Translations under genes and position numbers: made by a program
Notes under the pieces: model-generated
Databases searched by the model: none
Seen by the model: the letters and a program-made list of their open reading frames with translations, nothing else
What the model was told of the DNA's origin: nothing
Part shown: in pieces, positions 42,563 through 52,059 of the stretch
Position numbering within the stretch: the stretch's first letter is position 1
Layout of the letters: every line of letters begins with the position of its first letter
NCBI GenBank assembly: GCA_947495795.1
Contig: CANMAI010000011.1
Coordinates: 124,001-188,000, forward strand
Length of the DNA: 64,000 nt
Origin: an uncultured Paracoccaceae bacterium
GTDB lineage: Bacteria; Pseudomonadota; Alphaproteobacteria; Rhodobacterales; Rhodobacteraceae
Direction: 5' to 3'

Positions 42563-45500
42563 ATGGATACTGCACATCAGACTCTGACGCCGGAGCGCCT
42601 TGCCGTGCGGGCGCACTACGCAGCCGATGAGGCTGATGTGATCGCTGATCTTCGCACACGAATCGCGATGAGCGCTGAAGAGCGCCAGATGGTGGCACGT
42701 GCCGGAGCGCAGATTGTCGAGCGCGTGCGCGCGGAGACCTCGCCTACCATGATGGAGTCTTTTCTAGCGGAGTACGGCCTTTCCACCGAGGAGGGCGTGG
42801 GCCTGATGTGTCTTGCCGAGGCACTGTTGCGTGTGCCCGATGCGGAGACGATTGACGAACTGATCCACGACAAGATCGAGCCGTCCAACTGGGGCGCGCA
42901 TCTCGGCCAATCCTCCTCTCCCATGGTCAATACCTCCACATGGGCGCTGATGTTGACGGGCAAGGTGCTCAATGATGACCCTCGCAAACCCGGTGCGGCC
43001 ATTCGTGGGCTTGTACGGCGGTTGGGTGAGCCGATTGTGCGGAGCGCTGTGGCACAATCCATGAAGCTTTTGGGGCGGCAGTTCGTGCTTGGCCAGACGA
43101 TTGAAGAGGGGATGCGCAACGCCCGCGATCTGGAGGCGAAGGGGTACACCTATTCCTATGATATGCTGGGCGAGGCTGCACGCACGGATGCGGATGCGGT
43201 GCGTTATCAGGCGGCTTATGCTGCCGCCATTGCGGCCATTTCCAAGCAGGCGAAGGGCGATGTTACGTCCAGCCCCGGGATCTCGGTAAAGCTGTCGGCG
43301 CTGCATCCCCGCTACGAGTACACGCATCGCGAGACGGTAATGCGCGAACTGGTGCCTCGGGCGGCGGCACTTGCGCGGCAGGCGGCAGAGGCAAAGATCG
43401 GCTTCAATATCGATGCGGAAGAACAGGAACGGCTGGATCTTTCGCTCGATGTGATCGAGGCGCTGCTGGCGGATCCGGCGCTGGAGGGTTGGGACGGCTT
43501 CGGCATCGTCGTGCAGGCCTATGGCAAGCGTGCGGCTCAGGTGATCGAGGCGCTTTATGCGTTGGCGGAGCGGCTGGACCGCAAGATCATGATCCGTCTG
43601 GTGAAGGGGGCTTATTGGGATACGGAGATCAAGCTCGCGCAGGAGCTTGGTGTGCAGGCCTTTCCCGTGTTCACGCGCAAGGTGAACACTGATCTCAGTT
43701 ATATGGCCTGCGCGAAGATGCTGATGGATCGGCGAGACAGGATCTACCCGCAATTCGCCACGCATAATGCGCATACCTGTGCAGCTGTGATTGCGATGGC
43801 AGGAAACGACAAGCAGAGCTTTGAGTTCCAGCGCCTGCATGGGATGGGCGAGGCGCTGCACGGTATCGTGAAATCCACTGAAGGCACGCGGTGCCGGATT
43901 TATGCGCCAGTGGGTGCGCACCGCGATTTGCTTGCCTATCTTGTGCGCCGACTTCTGGAGAATGGAGCTAACAGTTCCTTTGTGAATCAGGTGGTTGATA
44001 CTTCCATCCCTGCGGAAGACATCGCACAGGATCCGGCAGACGAGGTGGCGGAACTGGGGGAGGCGATTGCCAACCCGATGATCCGCTTGCCCGGTGTTCT
44101 GTTTGGAGCAGAGCGCAAGAACTCAAAGGGGTTTCGTGTGAACGAACCCGCTTCCATCACGCCCCTGCTGGAAGCGCGGGCGGCATTCGCCGAGAGTACA
44201 TGGCGTGCAGCGCCCATGATCGCCGGAAACCCCGAGCCGAAGGGTGCGTGCCGCATTGTTGTCTCCCCGGCGGATGGCAGCCGCACAGTGGGTGAGGTGT
44301 TTGAGGCAACGGCTGAGGAAGTGGCCGCGGCGCTTGATGCGGCGCCAGCGGCCTATAAGGCCTGGGCAGCGCAACCCGTGGCAGAACGTGCGCGTATTCT
44401 CCGCAAAGCAGCGGATCTCTATGAAGATCACATTGGTGAGTTGACGGTTATCACCACCCGGGAGGCGGGCAAAACCGTGCTGGATGGCATCGCCGAAGTG
44501 CGGGAAGCCGTGGACTTCTTGCGCTACTATGCGGATGAGGCGGAGCGGCTGGAAGAAGAGGAGCCGGGCCATGCGCGGGGTGTGTTCGTTTGTATCAGCC
44601 CCTGGAATTTCCCGCTCGCCATCTTCAGTGGCCAGATTGCGGCGGCCCTTGCGGCAGGCAATGCAGTGCTTGCCAAACCGGCTGAGCAAACGCCACTTGT
44701 CGCGGCCCGCGCCGTGGAGTTGTTGCGCGAGGCGGGTGTGCCGGAGGGTGCCTTGCAGCTTTTGCCCGGAGACGGTCCAACGGTTGGCGGACCGCTTACC
44801 TCTGACCCGCGTATTGCGGGTGTCTGCTTTACCGGCTCCACCGAAGTCGCGCAGATTATTCACCGGGCTGTAGCGAGGAATGCAGGCCCTGATGCCGTGC
44901 TAATCGCGGAGACAGGGGGGCTGAACGTGATGATCGTAGACAGCACCGCCCTGACCGAGCAGGCGGTGCGCGATATTCTGATTTCGTCTTTCCAATCGGC
45001 AGGCCAGCGATGCTCGGCGTTGCGGCTTCTTTACGTGCAGGAGGAGGCACGGGAGCGACTGCTGGAGATGCTTTATGGCGCGATGGATGCGCTGGTGATC
45101 GGCGATCCCTGGCAGACGGATGTGGACGTTTCGCCTGTGATTGATGCAGAGGCCAAAGGCGATATCGAAGCCTATACAAAGGCCAACGCAAAGGCTGGCC
45201 GGGTGCTTAAACGAATGGAAGTGCCGGAGAGTGGAACTTACGCCGCACCCGCCGTTGTGGAGGTAGGTGGGATCGAAGATCTGGAGCGTGAGATCTTTGG
45301 CCCGATCCTGCACGTCGCCTCTTTCAAGGCGCGCGATATTGATGCTGTGGTGGATGCGGTGAATGCCAAGGGCTATGGGCTGACTTTCGGACTCCATACC
45401 CGGATCGACGACCGTGTGCAGCAGATTGTGGAGCGGCTTCAGGTTGGCAACATCTATGTCAATCGCAACCAGATCGGGGCTATTGTAGGTTCGCAACCTT

Positions 45501-46216
45501 TTGGCGGGGAGGGGCTTTCTGGCACCGGGCCGAAGGCAGGTGGGCCGCTTTATCTTACGCGCTTTCGCAGCACCGAAAAGCCGGGCAACCAAACTACACC
45601 GGAAGGGCCTCCGGTGGCGGAGGCCAAACTGGCGGCAGCGATCAACGCACTCGATGCGCGCAACTGGGCTGCCCGCAGTGAGCGTGTTTCGGTTCTTCGC
45701 CGTGCGCTTTCCGGCCATGGCGGCATTGTGCGCCGTGCACTTTCAAACATCGCTGCACTTGATATGGAGCCACAGACGCTGCCCGGCCCCACGGGTGAGA
45801 GCAATCGCCTGACGCTCCACCCCAGAGGCACCGTGCTCTGCCTTGGCGTGAGCGTGGAGATAGCGCTCGCGCAGGCTGTACAGGCGTTGGGAGCTGGAAA
45901 TGCGGCTCTGGTTGTGGTGCCCGGTGCATCTACTGCCGTGAAGCCGCTGGTCGATGCGGGAGTGCCAGTGACGGGGCTGGACGGGACTGTTGATCCGGAA
46001 ACACTTACAGGCCTCATGGGATTTGAAATGGTCGCTGCCGTCGGTGCATCGGAGTGGATGCGGGATTTGCGGATTGCTCTTTCTGACAGGGTTGGGGCCA
46101 TTCTCCCGCTGGAGACGCAGGTGTTGGCACCGGCCCGCTACATGGTGGAGCGGCATCTGTGTATCGACACCACAGCTGCCGGTGGGAACGCGAGCCTGTT
46201 AGCCTCGACGGAATAG
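42563..46216 (+). CDS. putA: Bifunctional proline dehydrogenase / 1-pyrroline-5-carboxylate dehydrogenase
   Basis: A 1217-residue PutA that oxidises proline to glutamate in two steps at the inner membrane, with electrons going to quinone. The proline dehydrogenase barrel occupies about 190-490 (EEQERLDLSLDV, RLVKGAYWDTE, RLLENGANSSFVNQV for FAD contact). The aldehyde dehydrogenase domain is about 550-1000, with SPWNFPLAIFSGQIAAAL, the general-base region AETGG and the catalytic Cys in SAGQRCSALR near 816. The C-terminal 200 residues resemble the ALDH-like flap of type B PutA. There is no N-terminal ribbon-helix-helix DNA-binding domain, so it is not its own repressor. ProC in the window runs the opposite reaction of the pathway. 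Confidence 0.95.
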   Translation: MDTAHQTLTPERLAVRAHYAADEADVIADLRTRIAMSAEERQMVARAGAQIVERVRAETSPTMMESFLAEYGLSTEEGVGLMCLAEALLRVPDAETIDELIHDKIEPSNWGAHLGQSSSPMVNTSTWALMLTGKVLNDDPRKPGAAIRGLVRRLGEPIVRSAVAQSMKLLGRQFVLGQTIEEGMRNARDLEAKGYTYSYDMLGEAARTDADAVRYQAAYAAAIAAISKQAKGDVTSSPGISVKLSALHPRYEYTHRETVMRELVPRAAALARQAAEAKIGFNIDAEEQERLDLSLDVIEALLADPALEGWDGFGIVVQAYGKRAAQVIEALYALAERLDRKIMIRLVKGAYWDTEIKLAQELGVQAFPVFTRKVNTDLSYMACAKMLMDRRDRIYPQFATHNAHTCAAVIAMAGNDKQSFEFQRLHGMGEALHGIVKSTEGTRCRIYAPVGAHRDLLAYLVRRLLENGANSSFVNQVVDTSIPAEDIAQDPADEVAELGEAIANPMIRLPGVLFGAERKNSKGFRVNEPASITPLLEARAAFAESTWRAAPMIAGNPEPKGACRIVVSPADGSRTVGEVFEATAEEVAAALDAAPAAYKAWAAQPVAERARILRKAADLYEDHIGELTVITTREAGKTVLDGIAEVREAVDFLRYYADEAERLEEEEPGHARGVFVCISPWNFPLAIFSGQIAAALAAGNAVLAKPAEQTPLVAARAVELLREAGVPEGALQLLPGDGPTVGGPLTSDPRIAGVCFTGSTEVAQIIHRAVARNAGPDAVLIAETGGLNVMIVDSTALTEQAVRDILISSFQSAGQRCSALRLLYVQEEARERLLEMLYGAMDALVIGDPWQTDVDVSPVIDAEAKGDIEAYTKANAKAGRVLKRMEVPESGTYAAPAVVEVGGIEDLEREIFGPILHVASFKARDIDAVVDAVNAKGYGLTFGLHTRIDDRVQQIVERLQVGNIYVNRNQIGAIVGSQPFGGEGLSGTGPKAGGPLYLTRFRSTEKPGNQTTPEGPPVAEAKLAAAINALDARNWAARSERVSVLRRALSGHGGIVRRALSNIAALDMEPQTLPGPTGESNRLTLHPRGTVLCLGVSVEIALAQAVQALGAGNAALVVVPGASTAVKPLVDAGVPVTGLDGTVDPETLTGLMGFEMVAAVGASEWMRDLRIALSDRVGAILPLETQVLAPARYMVERHLCIDTTAAGGNASLLASTE

Positions 46217-46272
46217 GATTGCGCTGGAGAGCAGGTTTTTCGGGCAGGCTATTCCTGACAAAAATACTTGAA

Positions 46273-46302
46273 TTGACAATTCCGAGTAAATCACTCAGAA
46301 TT
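46273..46302 (+). promoter_or_regulatory. hemP promoter with overlapping inverted repeat
   Basis: TTGACA at 46273-46278 is a consensus -35. AATTCCGAGT at 46278-46287 and ACTCAGAATT at 46293-46302 form an inverted repeat (9 of 10 positions) that spans the spacer and the likely -10 (CAGAAT at 17 bp). A repressor bound here would block transcription; for a hemin uptake gene an Irr/Fur/RirA-type iron regulator is expected. Confidence 0.55.
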
Positions 46303-46376
46303 AAACCATCCAGCCAACCCGAAATGCTTTTGGGGCAGCCAGAGAACATATCCTTCCCGATCCAAAGGAGCGATCC

Positions 46377-46607
46377 ATGCCTTCTCTTGCGAAAGCAGAC
46401 GAGATCAGAATGCTAGGTGTTGTACCGAAATCCGAAGTTGCCGGAAAGGGAGAGGCCCAAGCCTCCACTAGGCCTCACCTTAAGCAACTGCCACTTCATG
46501 ATGCAACGGAACTGACTGAAGGCGGCGATCAGGCCAATATCCGATTGTCTGAAAAGATCTATACCCTGCGGATAACCCGTGCGGGCAAACTGATCCTGAC
46601 AAAATGA
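46377..46607 (+). CDS. hemP: Hemin uptake protein HemP
   Basis: A 76-residue protein whose last part, NIRLSEKIYTLRITRAGKLI, is the HemP/HmuP signature (Y-LR-TR-GKLILTK). HemP proteins are linked to heme uptake and to activation of its genes under iron limitation. The N-terminal 40 residues are variable. The ATG follows AAAGGAG at 6 bases. It overlaps the next gene by 4 bases, and an iron-box-like inverted repeat lies in its promoter. The heme transporter genes are not in this window. Confidence 0.85.
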   Translation: MPSLAKADEIRMLGVVPKSEVAGKGEAQASTRPHLKQLPLHDATELTEGGDQANIRLSEKIYTLRITRAGKLILTK

Positions 46608-47074
46608 ACGACCGTAGAGGGGGTGCGCCGGTTGGCCTCTTGAACGAACTCGGTGATGTGGAGGCTGCGGCGGTGCTCTATCTGCGGCTTTGGAGCGATG
46701 GCCCGGCGGCGCAGGCGGAGGTATGGCGCGATTTTTCCATAACGCTCGGGCCGGAGAAGGGGCGTACTGCGCTCCGCGCACTGGAGGCGCTTTGCGATCT
46801 TTGCGTCCGCTATGGCCGCCGCCCGCTGATGCGCCATCAGGTGACGTGCAGATGCCTTGGAGCGGACGAAGCCTGTTTTGCCAATTTCGTGGGAGCTGCG
46901 ACGGAAGGCGAACGGGAGGATGCGATGCTGATGGCCATGATGATCGTGCGGGCGGACCTTGCGCCAAGTCTCACTGCGCTTGCTCAGACAGTGGGGTTTG
47001 CGCTCAAACGCATGGCTTTGCGAACTCCGGCACAAGGAAACGGCTCTCTCCCGGCGAAAATAACAGTGCATTAA
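46604..47074 (+). CDS. Unknown protein coupled to HemP
   Basis: A 156-residue soluble protein with high helix content and no signal peptide. Four Cys occur (residues 64, 67, 82 and 84, with CDLC and CRC spacing), followed by another around 90, so a metal or iron-sulfur site is possible. The ATG overlaps the hemP stop (ATGA), so the two are co-translated. Because of that link and the shared promoter I infer a role in heme or iron handling. I do not recognise a named family; similar proteins are likely present next to hemP in related genomes. Confidence 0.7.
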   Translation: MNDRRGGAPVGLLNELGDVEAAAVLYLRLWSDGPAAQAEVWRDFSITLGPEKGRTALRALEALCDLCVRYGRRPLMRHQVTCRCLGADEACFANFVGAATEGEREDAMLMAMMIVRADLAPSLTALAQTVGFALKRMALRTPAQGNGSLPAKITVH

Positions 47075-47094
47075 GCGCAAATAGTCCTTAAACG

Positions 47095-48717
47095 CTATCG
47101 GCTGCTCAATCCCTCAAACAGCCGCGCGATAGCCTCTGAACCGGGATCCACATGGCCGCGCAGATGCTCTGCATTGACGTAAGCAGCCCGACCGGCCTTT
47201 GCGCGCACCAGTGTGGCGGTGTAGTCCGCTCCCTTGCGCGCAGCAGCAGTTGCGGCAGGAAGGCCGTCTTCCAATGCATCGAGCGCAGGTGCAAGCGCAT
47301 CGACCATTGTTCTGTCTCCAAGTTCAGCGCCGCCGATCTCCTGCATCCGGCGAAGGCCGGTTTTCAGGGCGTTCAGCAAGGTCTGCCCACTGGCGGCGCC
47401 ATCACCTGCGGCAGCAAAGAAGATTGCCAGCAGCACACCTGAAGAGCCGCCCATAGTCTGGCTCAGTTCCTGCCCGATTGCGCGGTGGAGTTGTGTGTGA
47501 TCTGCAAGCGGCAGCCGATCCATCGCGCCTTTGAGTGCACGGGCAGCACCTGCAAGAGTGGACCCTGTATCTCCGTCGCCTGACTTTGCGTCGAGCGCAT
47601 TGAGATCAGCCTCAGAGGCGATCAGGATATCACAGCACTTTTGCAGAAACGCGGCCGTCTGAGGGTGGGCAGAGGGAATGGGCTGGATGGGAGTGAGGCC
47701 ATCCGGCAGATCAATGGTCTGTAAAGGTGCTATCTTCGCACAACCGGGCCAGGCGGTAAGAGGTGTCGGCTGCTGGAGCAAGTCGATATCTGCTGCATGT
47801 ACAGGGCAGACAGAGATGGAGAACCCACGCATATCGAGAGACGTCATCATCGCCGCCGGGCCGATGATATGGCTGAGCTTCGGCCCGATGCTTGATGCGG
47901 CAAGCTCTTGTGCAAGGAGGCTCATTTCGAGAACTGTTGCACCGCCAAGATTATTGAGAAGGGCGATATGGGGTGTGCTCTCCATCGCCGAGCCAAGCTT
48001 TTCCGTTGCGGCAGCGATAGCTTGCGCGGCGTTCTTGAAATCGATCTGCTCAACACCTGCCTCACCGTGGATGCCGAGGCCCAACTCAGCCTTTCCGTGA
48101 GGAATGCGTTCCTCTTTTTGGGAGCCGGGTACTGTGCAGGTATCAAGCGACATGCCGATGCTTTTGGTGTTGTGGATCACGCGGTTCGCGGCTTTTGCTA
48201 TGGTGGCCAGATCGGCACCGGCTTCTGCCATCGCACCGGCAATCTTGTGAACGAAGAGCGTGCCTGCTACGCCGCGCGCCTGTGGAAGATCCGGTAGGGC
48301 GATATCATCGTCTACGATCACTATGCTTACACTCAGGCCAAAGGCGCGGGCGCGTTCGGCAGCGAGGCCGAAATTCAAGCGATCCCCGGTATAATTCTTC
48401 ACAATCAGGAGGCAGCCTTCGGGACCAGTTACGGCGAGAATGCCTGCAAGTACGGCGTCGACTGAAGGCGAGGCGAACACGTCGCCGCAAACGGCCGCCG
48501 TCAGCATGCCTTCGCCGACAAAGCCGCCATGCGCTGGCTCGTGGCCCGAGCCCCCTCCCGAGACAAGTGCAACCTTGGACTTATCCCAATCCTTGCGGAC
48601 AACCACGCGGATATGCGGGTAGCCATCGAGCCGCGCGAGACTGCCACCGCTTGATATCAGGAGCCCGTCTATGGCTTCTGTCACGATGTTTTCCTTGGCA
48701 TTGATGAACTGGGTCAT
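47095..48717 (-). CDS. Dihydroxyacetone kinase, fused DhaK-DhaL (ATP type)
   Basis: A 540-residue kinase. The DhaK domain (about 1-330) contains SGGGSGHEPAHGGFVG and GLGIHGEAGVEQ, where the His binds the substrate's carbonyl covalently. The DhaL domain (about 360-540) has DAKSGDGDTGSTLAGAA, the Asp ligands of the two Mg ions, and MGGSSGVLLAIFF. Being fused, it should use ATP and not PTS phosphate. Substrate is dihydroxyacetone or another ketose such as erythrulose. ATG 48717 has GAGGGAG upstream. It is the last gene of the ABC importer operon starting at 54349, which suggests the imported sugar or polyol is converted to its substrate. Confidence 0.9.
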   Translation of the reverse strand: MTQFINAKENIVTEAIDGLLISSGGSLARLDGYPHIRVVVRKDWDKSKVALVSGGGSGHEPAHGGFVGEGMLTAAVCGDVFASPSVDAVLAGILAVTGPEGCLLIVKNYTGDRLNFGLAAERARAFGLSVSIVIVDDDIALPDLPQARGVAGTLFVHKIAGAMAEAGADLATIAKAANRVIHNTKSIGMSLDTCTVPGSQKEERIPHGKAELGLGIHGEAGVEQIDFKNAAQAIAAATEKLGSAMESTPHIALLNNLGGATVLEMSLLAQELAASSIGPKLSHIIGPAAMMTSLDMRGFSISVCPVHAADIDLLQQPTPLTAWPGCAKIAPLQTIDLPDGLTPIQPIPSAHPQTAAFLQKCCDILIASEADLNALDAKSGDGDTGSTLAGAARALKGAMDRLPLADHTQLHRAIGQELSQTMGGSSGVLLAIFFAAAGDGAASGQTLLNALKTGLRRMQEIGGAELGDRTMVDALAPALDALEDGLPAATAAARKGADYTATLVRAKAGRAAYVNAEHLRGHVDPGSEAIARLFEGLSSR

Positions 48718-48730
48718 GTCTGTATCTCCC

Positions 48731-49726
48731 TCAGAGGATGCGAGCGCCTGAGGCGTCAAAATAGAAGGGGTTTTGGGGGCGGATGCGGACGATATCGCCG
48801 GACTTCAAAGGCGTATGTGCATCGGATACCGTAATTATATCATGATCCTTAAAGCTAAGGTGAAGGCGCGTCTGATCGCCCAGATGCTCGACGCGTTGCA
48901 CAAGGCTTTCCTCGCCCTCTCCCTGATGTATTTGCTCGGGGCGAAGGCCGATGGAACTGGCTCCGTTGGGAGCCCCCGCGAAGACATCTGCTGGAAGGAT
49001 ATTGATGCGGGGCTGCCCGAGGCGGCTGGCGGAGTAGATGCTGACCGGGTTCTCATAGATCTCGCGTGGAGAGCCAAACTGGACAAGCCGCCCATGATCC
49101 AGCACGCCTACATGGGTGGCCATTGTCATCGCTTCGATCTGGTCGTGCGTTACGTAAAGAAGCGTGGCATTGGCGTTGGCCTGTATGCTCTTGAGTTCGA
49201 TGCGAAGGTCGGAGCGCAGCTTGGCATCAAGCGAACTCAGAGGCTCGTCCATCAGGAAGATTGCTGGGTCGCGAACGAGCGCACGTCCGATGGAGACGCG
49301 CTGCATCTCACCGCCCGAAAGCTCAGTCGCCTTGTTGCCGAGCTTGTGGGAGATCTGCAACGTTCCGGCGACTTCCGCCACCTTCCGTTCCATGTCTACC
49401 TTTGAGGTGCGGAGCAGAGGCGATTTGAGGGGGAACTCCAGATTTTGACGCACGGTGAGATGCGGATAGAGCGAGTATTGCTGGAAAACCATCGCGACAT
49501 TGCGCTCTGCGGGTGTTTGCCCTTTGGCGGATTGGCCGCCAATGGTGATGTCGCCCGTATCGGGGTGATCAAGGCCTGAAATCATGCGGAGCGTGGTGGT
49601 CTTTCCCGCGCCGGTGGGGCCGAGGAGGACGACGAAAGAACCGTCCGGGATTTTCATTGACACATTCTCCAGCGCCACATCCGCGCCGAAGCGTTTGGAG
49701 ACATTCGAGAGGATAACCTCAGCCAT
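48731..49726 (-). CDS. ABC transporter ATPase 2 (sugar/polyol type)
   Basis: A 331-residue MalK/UgpC-like ATPase with a C-terminal TOBE-type regulatory domain. Walker A is GPTGAGKTT, the signature is LSGGEMQRV, and Walker B is IFLMDEPLSSLD. The start overlaps the previous ATPase gene by 8 bases. Two different ATPases in one operon suggest a heterodimer, as in the rhizobial glycerol transporter GlpST. It energises the permeases encoded at 51121 and 52056. Confidence 0.9.
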   Translation of the reverse strand: MAEVILSNVSKRFGADVALENVSMKIPDGSFVVLLGPTGAGKTTTLRMISGLDHPDTGDITIGGQSAKGQTPAERNVAMVFQQYSLYPHLTVRQNLEFPLKSPLLRTSKVDMERKVAEVAGTLQISHKLGNKATELSGGEMQRVSIGRALVRDPAIFLMDEPLSSLDAKLRSDLRIELKSIQANANATLLYVTHDQIEAMTMATHVGVLDHGRLVQFGSPREIYENPVSIYSASRLGQPRINILPADVFAGAPNGASSIGLRPEQIHQGEGEESLVQRVEHLGDQTRLHLSFKDHDIITVSDAHTPLKSGDIVRIRPQNPFYFDASGARIL

Positions 49727-50816
49727 CGCCCAGCACCTCCGTATTGGCATCCGAGAGAAGGGCGCGACCGGTGGACTTGTCGAACACGCTGAGTGTGCGG
49801 GCATCGAAAGTTAGGCCCGTGATCTCCCCGACTTGTGCCTGAGCACCCGAAGGGATGCGCGCCTTAATGTCGCCATTGGCCGTGCGGAAGGTGACGATCT
49901 GCGTGGTGCCAAGATATTCCGTGGCGATAATCTCGCCCCGGTATGGGGCACTGTCGGAAAGATGGAGGTGCTCGGGGCGCACCCCTAGGGAGAGGTCGCC
50001 ATTGGCCCCGGCCAGCAATGACGGTATGGCGATCTCGGCTTCGCTCAGTATCACATGATTGGAGCCGGTGCCGACCATCCCATGAAAATCGAGGAAGTTC
50101 ATCGGCGGCGAGCCAATGAAATTGGCGACAAACTGGGTGGCAGGCCAATCGTAAATGTCCTGCGGTTTTCCGAACTGTTCCACCACGCCGTGGTTCATCA
50201 CGACGATCTTGTCGCCCATCTGCATGGCTTCAAGCTGGTCATGCGTCACATAGATTGTTGTGGCGCCCATGCGGTCGTGTAGCGCGCGCAATTCCTCGGC
50301 CATATGTTCGCGGAATTCGGCATCGAGCGCCCCAAGTGGTTCATCCATAAGGAAAGCCTTGGGTTCCCGCACGATAGCGCGGCCAAGCGCAACGCGCTGG
50401 CGGTCTCCGCCCGAAAGGCCGCTGACGGGGCGGTCCATGATGTTCTCGATGCCGAGGATGTTGGCCACTTCATCAACCTTGCGGCGGACCTCGGCCTTCG
50501 GCATCCCCTGGCTTACAAGAGGATAGGAGATGTTCTTGCGGACGTTCATGTGTGGATAGAGCGCGAACATTTGGAAGACGAAGGCGATGTCGCGCTGAGA
50601 GGCCGGCTTCTGGCCGACTTCCTCGCCGCCTATATAGATTTCACCCGATGTGGGCAGTTCCAAACCTGCGATCATGCGCAGCGTTGTTGTCTTGCCGCAG
50701 CCGGACGGGCCGAGCAACATGAAGAACTCGCCATCCTCCACTGTAAAGGTAGAGGATTGGACGGCGGTGAAGGAGCCGAATTCCTTCCGGACGTCTTTGA
50801 TAACGATCTGGGCCAC
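49719..50816 (-). CDS. ABC transporter ATPase 1 (sugar/polyol type)
   Basis: A 365-residue MalK-like ATPase: Walker A GPSGCGKTT, signature LSGGDRQRV, Walker B AFLMDEPLGALD, and a C-terminal TOBE region. The start is GTG 50816 with GGAG at 6 bases, overlapping the stop of the small membrane protein gene's ribosome region. It is paired with the second ATPase downstream. The closest parallel by arrangement is a glycerol/polyol importer with two ATPases. Confidence 0.9.
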   Translation of the reverse strand: MAQIVIKDVRKEFGSFTAVQSSTFTVEDGEFFMLLGPSGCGKTTTLRMIAGLELPTSGEIYIGGEEVGQKPASQRDIAFVFQMFALYPHMNVRKNISYPLVSQGMPKAEVRRKVDEVANILGIENIMDRPVSGLSGGDRQRVALGRAIVREPKAFLMDEPLGALDAEFREHMAEELRALHDRMGATTIYVTHDQLEAMQMGDKIVVMNHGVVEQFGKPQDIYDWPATQFVANFIGSPPMNFLDFHGMVGTGSNHVILSEAEIAIPSLLAGANGDLSLGVRPEHLHLSDSAPYRGEIIATEYLGTTQIVTFRTANGDIKARIPSGAQAQVGEITGLTFDARTLSVFDKSTGRALLSDANTEVLGDG

Positions 50817-50819
50817 GCG

Positions 50820-51008
50820 CTACTCCGGAAAATGACTGACGACGATGAACATCACCGTGCCGATTAGTGTGACGATGAAGGAATAGGTGTAGAGGGCGAG
50901 CACGAAAGGCTGCATCAGCATAAGCACGCCTACCGCTATGAGAATAGTTGCGACCATCTCCCATGGGCCGCGGCGGAAACGGAAGAGGCCGGAGATGAAA
51001 GTGCTCAT
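50820..51008 (-). CDS. Small membrane protein in the ABC operon
   Basis: A 62-residue protein with two hydrophobic segments (about 15-35 and 38-60) and a basic N-terminus, predicting a helical hairpin in the inner membrane. It lies between the permease and ATPase genes, 3 bases before the first ATPase gene. The rhizobial glycerol importer has a comparable small membrane subunit (GlpU), so this could be an accessory component, but I cannot show homology from sequence alone. Confidence 0.65.
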   Translation of the reverse strand: MSTFISGLFRFRRGPWEMVATILIAVGVLMLMQPFVLALYTYSFIVTLIGTVMFIVVSHFPE

Positions 51009-51022
51009 GATAGGGCCGCTCT

Positions 51023-51115
51023 TTCATCTTTCTCCAAATATCCTCGCCGAAGGCACAGATTTTCTGGCGCGGCATCCGTTCTGGAGTTGTGATTGGATAT
51101 TTCGGGAAAGGTGAA
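51023..51115. repeat. Dispersed inverted repeat, second copy
   Basis: TTCATCTTTCTCCAAATATCC at 51023-51043 mirrors GGATATTTCGGGAAAGGTGAA at 51095-51115 with three mismatches. The core equals the repeat at 9994-10053. It sits inside the ABC operon between permease and small membrane protein genes. Confidence 0.6.
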
Positions 51116-51120
51116 GCCGA

Positions 51121-52059
51121 TCATTTGCGTACCGCTCCGAATGTGATGCCGCGCAGGAGGTGTTTGCGGAGAAGGATCGTGAAGACCATGACGGGGACAA
51201 GGAAGAGAGTCGCTCCGGCGGCGACAGCCGGCCAATCCTGACCGCCGACGCCGATGATGGTTGGGATGAAGGGCGGTGCCGTTTGAGCGGTGCCAGAAGT
51301 GAGGAGCACGGCAAAGGCATATTCATTCCAGGCGAAGATCAGACAGAAAATCGCTGTAGAGGCGATGCCAGTGGCGGCTTGCGGTAGAACGACTTTTATG
51401 AAGGCTTGGAAACGCGTGTAGCCGTCAATAAGGGCGGCCTCTTCGTATTCGACAGGGATTTCGTCAATGAACCCCTTTAGAAGCCAGACGGAGAGGGACA
51501 GGTTTACCGCCGTGTAGAGCATGATCATACCGAGATGTGTGTCATTTAGGCCGAACTGGCGAAACATCAGAAAAATAGGGATGGCAACAGCGATGGGCGG
51601 CATCATGCGGGTGGAGAGGATGAAAAAGAGGAGATCGTCTTTTAGCGGTACACGGAAGCGAGAGAAGGCATAGGCTGCAATCGTGCCCAGAAATACGGAG
51701 AGGAAGGTGGAGCCGAAGCCGATTATGACGGAGTTCAGGAACCGCTCTCCGTATCGGGAGGGGCCCGCGATGACCATGTCGTATTGGCGAACGATGGCAT
51801 CATACCACGTTGTCGGTGGTCCGAGTGCCGCCAGTGTTTCATCCGTGACGCGGGTGCGCGTTGTGAAGAGATTTACATAGCCTTCGAGCGTCGGTTCAAA
51901 GAAGACTTTGGGCGGGTAGGCGATGGCATCCGCGGGGGATTTGAAACCAGTGGTGATGATCCAGATGAGCGGCAGGATGGTAATGAGTGCGTAGCCCACC
52001 ACAAGTACACCCGCGATCCATTTCTGGCGGAGGGAGGGTTCCGTAACGGAAAAGCTCAT
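51121..52059 (-). CDS. ABC transporter permease (MalG type)
   Basis: A 312-residue permease with six predicted membrane segments. The cytoplasmic EAA loop is EYEEAALIDGYTRFQAFIKVVLPQA, matching the consensus for binding ATPases. ATG 52059 overlaps the stop of the preceding permease gene (ATGA). It has the C-terminal hydrophobic helix and basic tail of carbohydrate-type-1 permeases. Confidence 0.9.
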   Translation of the reverse strand: MSFSVTEPSLRQKWIAGVLVVGYALITILPLIWIITTGFKSPADAIAYPPKVFFEPTLEGYVNLFTTRTRVTDETLAALGPPTTWYDAIVRQYDMVIAGPSRYGERFLNSVIIGFGSTFLSVFLGTIAAYAFSRFRVPLKDDLLFFILSTRMMPPIAVAIPIFLMFRQFGLNDTHLGMIMLYTAVNLSLSVWLLKGFIDEIPVEYEEAALIDGYTRFQAFIKVVLPQAATGIASTAIFCLIFAWNEYAFAVLLTSGTAQTAPPFIPTIIGVGGQDWPAVAAGATLFLVPVMVFTILLRKHLLRGITFGAVRK

